Below are positions 18,836 through 28,269 of a stretch of DNA of 64,000 nucleotides, piece by piece. The translations under genes and the position numbers were made by a program. The notes under the pieces are model-generated. The model was not told where the DNA came from. It saw only the letters and a program-made list of their open reading frames with translations, and made no database searches. Each line of letters opens with the position of its first letter. Position 1 is the stretch's first letter. The DNA comes from Paenisporosarcina quisquiliarum (GTDB taxonomy: Bacteria > Bacillota > Bacilli > Bacillales_A > Planococcaceae): assembly GCF_027563315.1 (NCBI RefSeq), contig NZ_JAMKBJ010000001.1, positions 248,001-312,000 of the forward strand, given 5' to 3'.

Positions 18836-19063
18836 TCCCAGACATTCACTAGCTAATGTATTAAAATGATCGGAGAATTAGTTCAAAGCTTTTGTATAAA
18901 AAAGTATTTAATTTAGGCGCTGTCTTCTATAAATTTCAAATTGATACGGTCGTACCCAAAAGTAGCATCTTAGGTTTGAAAGATGTTTCTTGATAAAAAA
19001 TTAATAAATTAAAGCCAAATGAATATTTTGAGCGTCTAATAAGTGTAAGGAAGTTAAGAGGGG

Positions 19064-19594
19064 GTGGTTCAGATTATTAAGTTAGTGAAAAAAGCAATAA
19101 AAGGTGATGAAAAAGCATTTTTAGTATTGTTTCAAGAATACGAACATGATATTTACAGAACAGCTTTTATCTATGTGAAAAATGAGAGTGATGCACTTGA
19201 TGTTGTACAGGAAACAGCCTATCGCTCATTCAAATATATTAAAAATCTTAAAGAACCAAAATATTTTAAAACGTGGTTAATAAAGATTGCGATTAGTTGT
19301 TCTCTCGATCATCTCCATAAACAAAAAAATGTAATGCAAATGAAACCAGAATTTGAGGAGTTAATTTCAGGTGATACAAATGATGATATTATTTTAACAA
19401 TGACTTTGCAAGATTTAATAGATCAATTAAATGAAGATGAAAAAAGTGTAATAATCCTAAGATTTTACCATGATTTAACCATTAAAGAGGTCTCGGAATC
19501 ATTGGAGATTCCCCTAGGCACAGCAAAAACTGTTTTATATCGAGCATTAGAGAAGCTTCGGAAGGTTATGAAAGGGGATGGTAGGTATGAGTAA
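19064..19594 (+). CDS. ECF-type RNA polymerase sigma factor (SigV-like)
   Basis: 176 residues. Region 2 spans about 15-80 (FQEYEHDIYRTAFIYVKN, DALDVVQET, FKTWLIKIA) and region 4 about 115-170 (IILRFYHDLTIKEVSESL, GTAKTVLYRALEKL). This is the two-domain layout of group 4 sigma factors, closest in style to SigV. The first in-frame GTG (19064) lies too close to the GAGGGGG ribosome site, so a start a few codons later is possible. Overlaps the next gene by eight bases, the classical sigma/anti-sigma arrangement. Confidence 0.88.
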   Translation: MVQIIKLVKKAIKGDEKAFLVLFQEYEHDIYRTAFIYVKNESDALDVVQETAYRSFKYIKNLKEPKYFKTWLIKIAISCSLDHLHKQKNVMQMKPEFEELISGDTNDDIILTMTLQDLIDQLNEDEKSVIILRFYHDLTIKEVSESLEIPLGTAKTVLYRALEKLRKVMKGDGRYE

Positions 19595-20222
19595 TAAAGT
19601 TAAAGAAGAAATAAACAAAATTGTAATCCCTGAAGAACTTAGAGAAAGAAGTAAACTAGGCGTTTCAAAGGCAAAAATAGAAATGGGTAAATCAAAACGC
19701 AGATGGTCTTTTGTTATAGCACCTGTCATCGCCGCAGCAATGGCTTTGTTAATTTTAACACCTAACTTTTTCACAAATAACACTCCGGAAAACCCTGTTG
19801 TAAGAAATATTAATGCAGATTCCGTTATTGATACATCCGATCCTAAACAAGTTGTAGGCTTTTCTGACAATGTTTTCCTAGGTAAAGTAATTAAAAGAAT
19901 TGGTACCAAAAACCTTGGTAATTATCCTGAAACACAATTTGAAGTTGAGGTTTTAGATAATATTAAGGGAGAAGTAAAAGGGACGATAATAGTAAATCAA
20001 GCAGGTGGATTTGAAGGAGATGAGTTGTTCTTAATGGAAGGCGACAAACAACTTATAGATGGGAAAACCTATCTATTTGCTACAAAATATTTACCTGACG
20101 AAGATTGGCACACTGTAGTTCCGGTTGGTGGTGATATTCCATACAACAACGAAGAAGAGAAGGCAGAGTTAATCGTGAAATACAAAAAGGCTTTCAAAGA
20201 AGAAATTCCTTTTGAATTCTAA
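19587..20222 (+). CDS. membrane protein, likely cognate anti-sigma factor
   Basis: 211 residues: a charged cytoplasmic N-terminus (about 1-35), one transmembrane helix (about 36-58, SFVIAPVIAAAMALLIL) and an extracytoplasmic domain of about 150 residues rich in beta structure (VFLGKVIKR ... FEVEVLDNIKGEVKG). No zinc-binding anti-sigma motif (HxxxCxxC) and no RsiV/DUF3298 domain is visible. Role is inferred from the overlap with the ECF sigma gene and the membrane topology. ATG 19587 fits AAAGGGGA; the ATG at 19578 abuts that site. The operon ends at a strong terminator. Confidence 0.65.
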   Translation: MSNKVKEEINKIVIPEELRERSKLGVSKAKIEMGKSKRRWSFVIAPVIAAAMALLILTPNFFTNNTPENPVVRNINADSVIDTSDPKQVVGFSDNVFLGKVIKRIGTKNLGNYPETQFEVEVLDNIKGEVKGTIIVNQAGGFEGDELFLMEGDKQLIDGKTYLFATKYLPDEDWHTVVPVGGDIPYNNEEEKAELIVKYKKAFKEEIPFEF

Positions 20223-20223
20223 C

Positions 20224-20270
20224 AGACAGAAAACCGTTTGGATAATCCAAGCGGTTTACTGTCTATTTTT
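20224..20270 (+). terminator. terminator of sigma/anti-sigma operon
   Basis: Extended stem AGACAG-AAACCG-TTGGA pairing with TCCAAG-CGGTTT-CTGTCT, then TATTTTT. Confidence 0.85.
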
Positions 20271-20299
20271 AAGGCTATCTTTACTGAATTTGATAAAAG

Positions 20300-21103
20300 C
20301 TAATTTTCACTTTCTGAATTAAGCCTTTCAATAATTCTTCTTTTCCTGTAGAGCATTTTTCCGGCTTCTGCTATATCGTTTATGGCCGATCGATTAATAA
20401 ATGCCCCAAAGATGAGACCGGCAATGGGGATTATTTGAAATAACTTTTTCCAGCCAAATTGGTCACGATAAGAGAAAACTACTTCACGCCATCCTTGGAG
20501 TTCTGAAAGTACTTCTCTTTTTAAAGAATCATCTTGATTGTCGAATTGCGATAATTGATCAAGAATGGCTTGTTTTCCAACAATATCTGCGGACACGAAC
20601 TGAAGGCATTTCACAATAAACAAACGTTCTTCTTTGTCATTAGGATTGTATCCATAGCAAATAGCGATATCTTGAAGGGTTTTTAATTGTAATCCCAATA
20701 AGAGCGGGATATCAATTGATAATGTGAAAATACCCCCTATACCAGTACTGGCACCTTGTATTGTCGCAAATCGCTTTCGGTTAATGGTTAATTTATCTGT
20801 TGCTTGATCCATTGAGACCAATGGAAGTTTTGCCACTTCATTTAAGGTTGTTACTTCTTCACCAGGAAAATAAGAAGGGAGTGACGATACAGTACTTAAA
20901 TAGCTCCCGCCAGTTTGAACATATTTGCCGAGTTCATCTAACAGTGATCCGATTTTATTTTGAATGAAGATTGGGGTCCATTTATCAATAAACTTAAACG
21001 GCCAGCGTCCAATTTTTTCCCAGAACCAAAGATCACTCTGGCATTTTTCCCAAACTTCCACTTTTTTTAATTCTTCTTGCAACCAACTAGTAGAATCTGT
21101 CAT
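20300..21103 (-). CDS. EcsC family protein
   Basis: 267 residues. The EcsC core is recognisable in the middle (TIQGASTGIGGIFTLSIDIPLLLGLQLK, then IAICYGYNP) with two amphipathic or membrane-associated hydrophobic stretches and a final glycine/isoleucine-rich segment (IIPIAGLIFGAFINRSAINDI). The family is widespread in Bacilli and of unknown biochemical function; the founding member is encoded with the EcsAB ABC transporter, which is not present here. ATG at 21103 on the reverse strand. Its 3' end faces the sigma operon terminator. Confidence 0.85.
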   Translation of the reverse strand: MTDSTSWLQEELKKVEVWEKCQSDLWFWEKIGRWPFKFIDKWTPIFIQNKIGSLLDELGKYVQTGGSYLSTVSSLPSYFPGEEVTTLNEVAKLPLVSMDQATDKLTINRKRFATIQGASTGIGGIFTLSIDIPLLLGLQLKTLQDIAICYGYNPNDKEERLFIVKCLQFVSADIVGKQAILDQLSQFDNQDDSLKREVLSELQGWREVVFSYRDQFGWKKLFQIIPIAGLIFGAFINRSAINDIAEAGKMLYRKRRIIERLNSESEN

Positions 21104-21249
21104 GCTATACTCGCCTCTTTCATGAATACTAATTAATACGGCATAGGTAATCGAAAAGTTTCATTTGAAAATAGGGGATAATTACAGTAAGTCCAATAAA
21201 AAAATCAACCACTCAAAACAATGGTTGATTTTCTTGATAAAATTTATCA

Positions 21250-21927
21250 CTAAAGATATTTCGCATAGCGTTTTTCCAAATAGTTTTGTAAAACCGCCAT
21301 GATAGAACAAATCGCCCAATACATGAGTGCAACGAGAATTAGTAATGTAAGTAAATCAAATTCACGAGCACCCACAATTCGTGCTTTTTGGAACATCTCA
21401 GGAACGGTAATCATTGCAGCCAAAGATGAAGCTTTGATTAAATCCATTAATACATTGGATAGAGGTGGTATTGCAATTCTCACAGATTGCGGAAGAATAA
21501 TTCTTCTCATGGACTGCCAATAAGTGAGGCCGAGTGCTCTCGATGATTCCCATTGTCCGCTGTCTACAGAAGCAAGTGATGACCTGAAAATCTCTGCCAT
21601 GTAAGCTGCACTATTCAAACTGAACCCTATCAGAGCAGCTTGCACCGCGGTGAATTCTACGCCAATGACTGGGAAACCGAAGTAAAGCAAAAATAAAATG
21701 ACCAGAATGGGGACGCCTCTCATAAAGGATATATAAAGTCGTGCTGGCCATTGCAAAATCGGTAAGGTAGAAGTACGTGCCAATGAAAGAAAGAAGCCAA
21801 TAAATAATCCCACTCCCATGCTTACAAGTGCAAGTAAGAGCGTGTGCGTTAAACCGCCTAGAACATATGGGAAGGAATCTATAGCTAGTTGGGGGTCAAA
21901 TAATAGTCCCCATTCAATTTCATTCAT
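21250..21927 (-). CDS. amino-acid ABC transporter permease (His/Glu/Gln/cystine type)
   Basis: 225 residues with five predicted membrane helices and the family EAA-type loop (SSRALGLTYWQSMRRIILPQ, then PPLSNVLMDLIKASSL). This is the polar amino-acid permease class (HisM/TcyL-like). Start taken at the second ATG (21927), which lies at proper distance from AGGGGGA; the ATG two codons earlier is too close. Lies 21 bases downstream of the binding-protein gene in one operon. No ATPase gene follows, so the complete importer needs an ATPase encoded elsewhere. Confidence 0.88.
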   Translation of the reverse strand: MNEIEWGLLFDPQLAIDSFPYVLGGLTHTLLLALVSMGVGLFIGFFLSLARTSTLPILQWPARLYISFMRGVPILVILFLLYFGFPVIGVEFTAVQAALIGFSLNSAAYMAEIFRSSLASVDSGQWESSRALGLTYWQSMRRIILPQSVRIAIPPLSNVLMDLIKASSLAAMITVPEMFQKARIVGAREFDLLTLLILVALMYWAICSIMAVLQNYLEKRYAKYL

Positions 21928-21948
21928 TATCATTTCCCCCTAAGCAAT

Positions 21949-22794
21949 TTACTCGATGTCTGCTGGTTTTGAAACGTCTGCGCCATTAAAGAATTTAGCT
22001 GACAATTTGGCAATTGTACCGTCCTCTAACATTTCTTCAATTACACCATTTATATTCTCTGCAAGTTCTTTATTTTCTTTGTTCATAACAAATCCAACTT
22101 CAGAAGGGCTGTACTTAATGTCTGGATGTATCGTGATATTTAAATCAGGAAACGCTGCGACTCCTAGAGATGACAGATAGAAATCATTTAAGATGACATC
22201 TGTACGTCCGATGGATACATCACGCAAATAAACTTCGTTTGATGCATTATCGTACGTTACTTCTTCCGCACCGTACTCACGAGCCATTTGCATATAAACT
22301 GAAGTGGATGCACCAGCCGCTTTTTTACCTTTTAAATCTTCTAACGTTTTGATACCAGATAGATCATCTTTGCGAACGACTGCTATCCCATATGAATGTT
22401 TAAATGGTGTTGAGAAATTGAATTTATCTTTTCGTTCTTCTGTAATTTCAATATCATTTGCGGCAAGATCGACTTGACCAGTACTGACACTTGTCAACAT
22501 TTCATCAAAACCGAGTTCCTTAAATTCAATTTCAAGATTAAGACGTTTTGCGGCTTCACGAACGACTTCAACTTCAAAACCAGTTAATTCATCGGTTTCT
22601 TCATCGTGATAAGAAGTGGTTAATAGAGTACCTGAAGTGGCAACTGTCAGTTTACCTTCTTCTTGGATTGTATCCCAAGCTGTTGGTGATTTGGCTGATT
22701 CTTTTGCTTCATCGTTTCCACATGCAGTCAAAAATAGCATCGAAGCCAAGCCGATATATATTGACAACCTTTTTTTCTTCATAAAATTAGTCAT
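21949..22794 (-). CDS. amino-acid ABC transporter substrate-binding lipoprotein
   Basis: 281 residues. Signal peptide with lipobox LTAC (lipidated Cys at 25), then a family 3 solute-binding protein: GKLTVATSGTLLTTSY, LTGFEVEVVREAAKRLN, ITEERKDKFNFSTPF. The cystine-type TcyJ/K proteins are the closest in style, but ligand is not certain. ATG 22794 is preceded by GGAGG with a six-base spacer. First gene of a two-gene operon with the permease; acts on the outer face of the membrane. Confidence 0.88.
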   Translation of the reverse strand: MTNFMKKKRLSIYIGLASMLFLTACGNDEAKESAKSPTAWDTIQEEGKLTVATSGTLLTTSYHDEETDELTGFEVEVVREAAKRLNLEIEFKELGFDEMLTSVSTGQVDLAANDIEITEERKDKFNFSTPFKHSYGIAVVRKDDLSGIKTLEDLKGKKAAGASTSVYMQMAREYGAEEVTYDNASNEVYLRDVSIGRTDVILNDFYLSSLGVAAFPDLNITIHPDIKYSPSEVGFVMNKENKELAENINGVIEEMLEDGTIAKLSAKFFNGADVSKPADIE

Positions 22795-22985
22795 AAAAAG
22801 CCTCCTTAAATTGTAATCCGCTTAAAAACATACCACTGAAATATGAATTGGGGCAACCTTTTACTTTCTATTAACAGAAGTAAGAATTCTTAGATTATTA
22901 AATACGTAATGAATACTCTTAACCAATTAAAAATACATTAAATCAAAGAGTTTTATCTTTAATTTAAGAAAGGAGAGCGTGTGGC

Positions 22986-23375
22986 GTGGGGATTACCTTT
23001 ATCAAGATTTCTGTTGTTTACTTTTCCATAGGTGTCATACTGGGCATGTATATGTCCATGGGGCATGAGTACACATTGACAGGCGTTCATGTTCATATCA
23101 ATTTGTTAGGATGGGCTTCATTTGCATTAGCGGGACTCATTTATTATTTATTTCCTAAAGCAGGGAATCACGTACTTGCCAAGATTCATTTTTGGGCTTC
23201 CAATATCGGACTACCTTTCATGATGATTGGACTGACTACTCTTTTACTAAGTGGTAACGAGCAGGCGATTCCAATTATTTCGATCGGTGCAACTCTAGTA
23301 GTAATTAGTGTGATACTGTTTACCATCAATGTATTATTGAACGTAAAGTTTCCTGTCATAACAGTGAAACAGTAA
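22986..23375 (+). CDS. short four-helix membrane protein related to heme-copper oxidase subunit I
   Basis: 129 residues with four predicted membrane helices. The segment LTGVHVHINLLGWASFALAGLIYYLFP resembles the His-bearing second helix of CcoN/NorB-type oxidase subunits, and such short proteins are often named cytochrome-c oxidase in Bacillaceae genomes. It lacks the later helices and the CuB histidines of a full subunit I, so it is unlikely to be an oxidase by itself; heme binding is conceivable. GTG 22986 is about ten bases from AAGGAGAG. Divergent from the ABC operon, single gene with its own terminator. Confidence 0.7.
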   Translation: MGITFIKISVVYFSIGVILGMYMSMGHEYTLTGVHVHINLLGWASFALAGLIYYLFPKAGNHVLAKIHFWASNIGLPFMMIGLTTLLLSGNEQAIPIISIGATLVVISVILFTINVLLNVKFPVITVKQ

Positions 23376-23383
23376 GAGAACAA

Positions 23384-23423
23384 ACAAAAGACCGGTGCGG
23401 ATATTTCCGTAACCGGTCTTTTG
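23384..23423 (+). terminator. intrinsic terminator
   Basis: Stem AAAAGACCGGT / ACCGGTCTTTT with an inner GCGGA / TCCGT pairing. Confidence 0.85.
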
Positions 23424-23551
23424 CCATGTTATATCCCTAAATAATTTAAAGGTTGCTTCATTTATTTAAAAACCTTTCATTCCGACAGGATACGTCATAT
23501 TTAAACATGATATGATAGATATAGTTTTTTGATAAAGGAGTTCAACTAAGA

Positions 23552-26500
23552 ATGCAATCATTTGATGACCAAATAAATCACTTACTAAAAGAAACGGCAC
23601 GAGCCTATACATTATTTAAAAAAGTGGACGATGTGGAACGAATAAATAAAGCGACTTTATTTGCTCAAAAATTAATGGACCGAGAGTTTACAATCGGATT
23701 CGCTGGACACTTTTCTGCAGGTAAGTCTAGTATGATTAATGCTTTGACTGGTGAGCAGCTTCTGCCATCCAGTCCGATACCGACAAGTGCCAATATCGTG
23801 AAAATACATAAAGCTAAAAATGATTTTGCGATTGTATATATGCAAGATCAACAACCTGTCAAATTTACTGGAGATTATGATTTTGCAACAGTTAAAGAAT
23901 TTTGTAAGGATGGGGATGCAGTTTCCCAAATCGAGATAGGCCATGAATCTTCAGTTTTGCCTGAAGGAATTACCGTTATGGATACACCAGGAGTTGACTC
24001 CACAGATGATGCACACCGCATGTCGACAGAATCATCTTTACACTTGGCAGATATTGTTTTCTATATGATGGACTATAATCACGTCCAATCGGAGCTGAAC
24101 TTTGGGTTTACAAAACAACTGATGAAATATAACGACAATGTCTATTTAATTGTTAATCAGATAGACAAACACCGTGAAAATGAATTAACGTTTACGCAAT
24201 TTAAAGAGTCTGTCCATGATTCCTTTAAAGCATGGGGTGTCATTCCTAAAGAAATCTTTTTTACATCGTTAAAGGAAACTGATCACCCTCACAACGACTT
24301 AAATGAAGTCCGGGAGATCGTTTTAGACAGTATGAACAACTGGCAAGACCAATTAGTGAAGTCTTCAACAAATACATTAATGAAATTACATGATGAACAT
24401 ATTGAATATTTATTGGTAGAAATAGAAGAGTGTCAGTCAACTTTCGCTAACGTATTATCTAATGACGAGTGGGAACAGAAAGAAGAAATGAAATTAACGG
24501 CAGCACACTATCAAAAACAGGCCAATTTACTTTCATCTTCAGCTTGGAAAGAAACGTTCGAATCTAATCGTAAGAATTTGCTTGATAATGCTGCAATGAT
24601 GCCTTATGAGTTACGAGATAAATTAAAATCGTATTTGGAATCGAAACAGGAAAATTTCAAAGTTGGATTATTCTTCAGTGGAAAGAAAACAGAAGAAGAA
24701 AGAAATTTACGCGGACAGCTGGTCGAGAAAGAGTATGATACCGTTATTCAGTCTCAAATTTCAGGGCATATGCGTTCATTGATGAAACAGTCTTTAAAAG
24801 ATGTTGGCTTACTAAGTGATGAACAATCACTGGCCATTGATCAAATGGAGTTCCATCCACCTCTAAAAATAATTGATGAACAAATTCAAAAAGGGTCATT
24901 GGTTACTGCAGATTCAGTGTTGAATTTTGCAAATCGAGTTACTGATACGACGAAAAAGTGGTTTATTCAACAAACGGATGACTGGAAAAACATCCAAGCA
25001 AAAGTCATTGATGACTTACCGGAAGATAGTTTTGGTTTAGCGGATTCTAAATCTCGTGCCTACCAAGAAAAATTATTGGCCATTGAAACACTCGAACAAA
25101 TGCACAATCAGCTTGAAGCTTTTACAAAAGAATGGGACAACCCTTCAAGAAACGTAACCAGTCTTTCTACTGAGCTAGTTAAGACATGGACGAAAAACCA
25201 TGAGTTAGCGGAACAACAAATGATCCCATTCGAATCATCGATGATTGTCGAAAAAGACAAGCAAGAAGAAGTGATAGAACCATTGGCTGAAAAACCTGAA
25301 TCATCAGGAGTCGAAGTGACTGATACGCTGACACGTGCGAAGTACATTGCAAACCAGATTGAACATATACAAGGCTTCTCTGAAGTTGCAAGGTACCTGC
25401 AAACAAAATCTCAACGTCTAGAGAAACAGGACTTTACCATTGCTTTGTTCGGTGCATTCAGTGCAGGAAAATCGTCTTTCTCAAACGCATTGATGGGCGC
25501 AGATGTTTTACCGGTTTCCCCGAACCCAACAACAGCTGCTATCAACAAGATTCGTCCAATCACTAAAGATCATCCGCACGAAACGGCTGATGTTAAACTG
25601 AAAACGAAGGTCCAATTTTTTGAAGATGTGGCTTCTTCATTCGAAGCTATCGGAATCATTGTAGGTTCTTTAGATGAAGCCTATAAAAAGGCGAATGACA
25701 TAGAAGGGATAACTTTAGAAAACGAAGGACTGCAAGTACACAAAGCTTTCATTCGTGCTTTTAAAGAAGGATATTCTAACTTCAAGGACAACTTGGGAGA
25801 GACGTTGCGCGTCAATCGCACGGAATTTGAAGCGTTCGTTGCTCAAGAAAACAAAAGCTGTTTCGTGGATACCATTGATTTTTACTACGATTGTCCCTTA
25901 ACACGAATGGGTGTTACGCTCGTTGATACTCCTGGTGCAGACTCCATTAATGCACGACATACTGGGGTGGCCTTCGAATATATCAGAAATGCAGATGCAA
26001 TACTCTTCATTACTTACTATAATCATGCATTTGCACGCGCGGACAGAGAATTTTTGATTCAATTGGGTCGTGTGAAAGATGCATTTGAATTAGATAAAAT
26101 GTTCTTTATCGTCAATGCGATTGACTTGGCTTCAAGTGAAGAGGAAGCAAATGACGTCAAGAATTATGTAACGAGCGAATTACAACGATTCGGTATACGC
26201 TTCCCACGTGTATATGGTGTTTCGAGTCTTCAAGCATTGAAGGAAAAAGAAGAGTCGATTTCATTGAATTCCGGCATGGAACTGTTTGAACAATCTTTCC
26301 AACAATTTTTATCAGAAGATTTAAAAGCGATGGCTGTCCAAGCCCTTTCTGAAGAAACGGAAAAAACAGTTGCCCGATTAGCTTCATTAATCGAACAAAC
26401 AGAAGTGAATTTATCCAGAAAAGAAGAGCGATTACAGGAACTACGTCTGTTGGAACAAAAAATCCGTCAACGTTTTACAAGTTCAGCTGCAGGAGTCATC

Positions 26501-27166
26501 ACAAAGAATGCCTATCAGGAACTGGACGAACTGCTTTACTATGTTTTACAACGTGTCTATTACAGATACCCTGATTTCTTTAAAGAATCTTATAATCCTT
26601 CAGTTTTTGCGAACAGATCTTCAGCTGAAGCACTTGATTTCGCTTTGAAAGAAACGCTGTCTATGCTAAGTTTTGATTTTGAGCAGGAAATGAGGGTAAC
26701 GAATTTCCGTTTGAATCAATGGATTGGAAAAGCATTACAACAGCGACAAAAAGATGAAATGCACGAACTTAAAGAAAGCAACAACAGTTTTTCATTTATG
26801 CCTTATGAAATTGCGGAGGCAAAGCTGCTTGATTTTGATGGACCATTTGAAGATCCGACCGTCTACTCACATGTAAAATCGCATTATAAAAATAATAAAT
26901 CGTTCTTTGAGAAAAATGAAAAAGAGAAGCTGAGAGATGCATTGCAAGATGCAACAAAACCAGAGGCGGAGCAATATTTAAATGCTCAAAATGTACGCAT
27001 GAGAGATTGGGCAAGAGGTGTGATTGATTTGGAAGCTGAAGGATTAAGACAGCATTTACTTCATGAGTCATTGCAACAACTTGATTCCGAGAGAGCTGCA
27101 ATGCAAGAGGGCTCTCGCCTGGATGAGTGGAAAGCGGTATATAATAATTTATCTGAAGGGGATTGA
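23552..27166 (+). CDS. dynA: double dynamin-like GTPase DynA
   Basis: 1204 residues, two dynamin units in tandem as in B. subtilis DynA (YpbR). Unit 1: P-loop GHFSAGKSS (52-60), DTPGVDS and NQIDKH. Unit 2: GAFSAGKSS (634-642), DTPGADSINARH and NAIDLA. Each GTPase is followed by long helical stalk segments. DynA tethers and fuses membranes and helps the cell withstand membrane stress and phage. Extended -10 TGATATGAT at 23508-23516 precedes ATG 23552. The rhodanese gene follows after four bases, so both are probably on one transcript. Confidence 0.95.
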   Translation: MQSFDDQINHLLKETARAYTLFKKVDDVERINKATLFAQKLMDREFTIGFAGHFSAGKSSMINALTGEQLLPSSPIPTSANIVKIHKAKNDFAIVYMQDQQPVKFTGDYDFATVKEFCKDGDAVSQIEIGHESSVLPEGITVMDTPGVDSTDDAHRMSTESSLHLADIVFYMMDYNHVQSELNFGFTKQLMKYNDNVYLIVNQIDKHRENELTFTQFKESVHDSFKAWGVIPKEIFFTSLKETDHPHNDLNEVREIVLDSMNNWQDQLVKSSTNTLMKLHDEHIEYLLVEIEECQSTFANVLSNDEWEQKEEMKLTAAHYQKQANLLSSSAWKETFESNRKNLLDNAAMMPYELRDKLKSYLESKQENFKVGLFFSGKKTEEERNLRGQLVEKEYDTVIQSQISGHMRSLMKQSLKDVGLLSDEQSLAIDQMEFHPPLKIIDEQIQKGSLVTADSVLNFANRVTDTTKKWFIQQTDDWKNIQAKVIDDLPEDSFGLADSKSRAYQEKLLAIETLEQMHNQLEAFTKEWDNPSRNVTSLSTELVKTWTKNHELAEQQMIPFESSMIVEKDKQEEVIEPLAEKPESSGVEVTDTLTRAKYIANQIEHIQGFSEVARYLQTKSQRLEKQDFTIALFGAFSAGKSSFSNALMGADVLPVSPNPTTAAINKIRPITKDHPHETADVKLKTKVQFFEDVASSFEAIGIIVGSLDEAYKKANDIEGITLENEGLQVHKAFIRAFKEGYSNFKDNLGETLRVNRTEFEAFVAQENKSCFVDTIDFYYDCPLTRMGVTLVDTPGADSINARHTGVAFEYIRNADAILFITYYNHAFARADREFLIQLGRVKDAFELDKMFFIVNAIDLASSEEEANDVKNYVTSELQRFGIRFPRVYGVSSLQALKEKEESISLNSGMELFEQSFQQFLSEDLKAMAVQALSEETEKTVARLASLIEQTEVNLSRKEERLQELRLLEQKIRQRFTSSAAGVITKNAYQELDELLYYVLQRVYYRYPDFFKESYNPSVFANRSSAEALDFALKETLSMLSFDFEQEMRVTNFRLNQWIGKALQQRQKDEMHELKESNNSFSFMPYEIAEAKLLDFDGPFEDPTVYSHVKSHYKNNKSFFEKNEKEKLRDALQDATKPEAEQYLNAQNVRMRDWARGVIDLEAEGLRQHLLHESLQQLDSERAAMQEGSRLDEWKAVYNNLSEGD

Positions 27167-27170
27167 GCTG

Positions 27171-27989
27171 ATGGGTAAAGTATGGAAGTCTGCAGAAGAG
27201 CTAAAGAATTCAAATGTGCGATGGATTGATACTCGATTTTCACTACAAGATCCTCATGCCGGTAAGCAACTATATGATCACGGTCATATAGCGGGTGCCG
27301 TTTATTTGGATCTTGAGAAAGATTTATCAGATATGAGTAAAACGAGTGGACGTCATCCACTTCCTGATAAAATACAGCTGCAACATCTTTTCGAATCTCG
27401 AGGTTTAAAGTATTCCGACCATATTGTGATTTATGACCAAGGTGGTATGCCATTTGCACCTCGAGCCTATTGGATTTTTTGCTATGCTGGATTTGCACAA
27501 GTTACGTTGGTGAAGGAAGGCTATGAGGAATTGATCAAGCTGGGATTTGAAGTTTCGACTAAAACTCCATCTTACCCGACTTCGATATTGCACCTAAAAT
27601 GGAATGAAGACATTTTTTCCGATCGTCAGCAAGTAAAAGAAATATCGGAAACTTCACAAGGTGTGCTTCTCGATGCCCGTTCAGCTGAAAGATATGCAGG
27701 AATACATGAACCGATTGATCACGTAGCAGGTCACATTCCGTCTGCACGAAATTTGGACTGGGAACAATTAAAAGAAAATAATCGTTTTAAAGAAATTGCG
27801 GAAGTCTTGCCAAACTTAGAAGCAGTTGTTAAACAAGATGAAGAGATTACGGTTTATTGCGGAAGTGGTGTAACTGCTGCTCCCGTATTTGCCATTCTAA
27901 AAGAAGCGGGCTATCCGAAAGTGAAATTATATGTAGGTAGTTACAGTGACTGGATTACAGCTTATCAAGTGGATAACAAATTGACTTAA
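27171..27989 (+). CDS. two-domain rhodanese / thiosulfate-type sulfurtransferase
   Basis: 272 residues in two rhodanese domains. The first (about 1-125) has the structural motif ending YDQGGMPFAPRAYW but no active cysteine; the second (about 150-272) carries the active-site loop YCGSGVTA with C230. The CGSGVTA loop is typical of thiosulfate:cyanide or 3-mercaptopyruvate sulfurtransferases. ATG 27171 follows GAAGGGGATT; it lies four bases after the dynA stop. Transcription ends at the large bidirectional hairpin shared with the convergent ykvS-like gene. Confidence 0.9.
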   Translation: MGKVWKSAEELKNSNVRWIDTRFSLQDPHAGKQLYDHGHIAGAVYLDLEKDLSDMSKTSGRHPLPDKIQLQHLFESRGLKYSDHIVIYDQGGMPFAPRAYWIFCYAGFAQVTLVKEGYEELIKLGFEVSTKTPSYPTSILHLKWNEDIFSDRQQVKEISETSQGVLLDARSAERYAGIHEPIDHVAGHIPSARNLDWEQLKENNRFKEIAEVLPNLEAVVKQDEEITVYCGSGVTAAPVFAILKEAGYPKVKLYVGSYSDWITAYQVDNKLT

Positions 27990-28002
27990 CTTCACATAAA
28001 AA

Positions 28003-28044
28003 GACAAAAAAAACGAAGAGCATTTAGCTCTTCGTTTTTTTGTC
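28003..28044. terminator. bidirectional terminator
   Basis: GACAAAAAAAACGAAGAGC pairs with GCTCTTCGTTTTTTTGTC; A and T runs on both sides serve the rhodanese gene (plus) and the DUF2187 gene (minus). Confidence 0.9.
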
Positions 28045-28269
28045 TTATGAGAATACTTTATAATTTTTATGTGATACTACTGTTAATGTTGATGCGGCAC
28101 CAATTTTTTTTGCGTCTTCTTGAGAAATTTCAACGATGCATGAATTTTCAAGGATTTTGAAAATTGCCCCTTCAACTTCTACATCACGACGAACGAATGT
28201 GATTTTTTCACGAATTCTTCGTGCTTGTACAAATTCGGATACTTCTTTTTCATGTTTTTGGAACGTCAT
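28045..28269 (-). CDS. DUF2187 (YkvS) family protein
   Basis: 74 residues with a short N-terminal helix and a KOW/SH3-like beta segment (REKITFVRRDVEVEGAIFKI, then SCIVEIS). It matches the DUF2187 family represented by B. subtilis YkvS, a small conserved cytosolic protein of unknown function. ATG at 28269 is preceded on the reverse strand by GGGGA. Single gene, convergent with the rhodanese gene. Confidence 0.85.
   Translation of the reverse strand: MTFQKHEKEVSEFVQARRIREKITFVRRDVEVEGAIFKILENSCIVEISQEDAKKIGAASTLTVVSHKNYKVFS

Noticed and set aside
18930-19063. Autoregulated ECF promoter before the sigma gene (CGTC near 19035)
   Set aside because: A CGTCTAAT-like -10 is present but no AAC-containing -35 lies 16-17 bases upstream.
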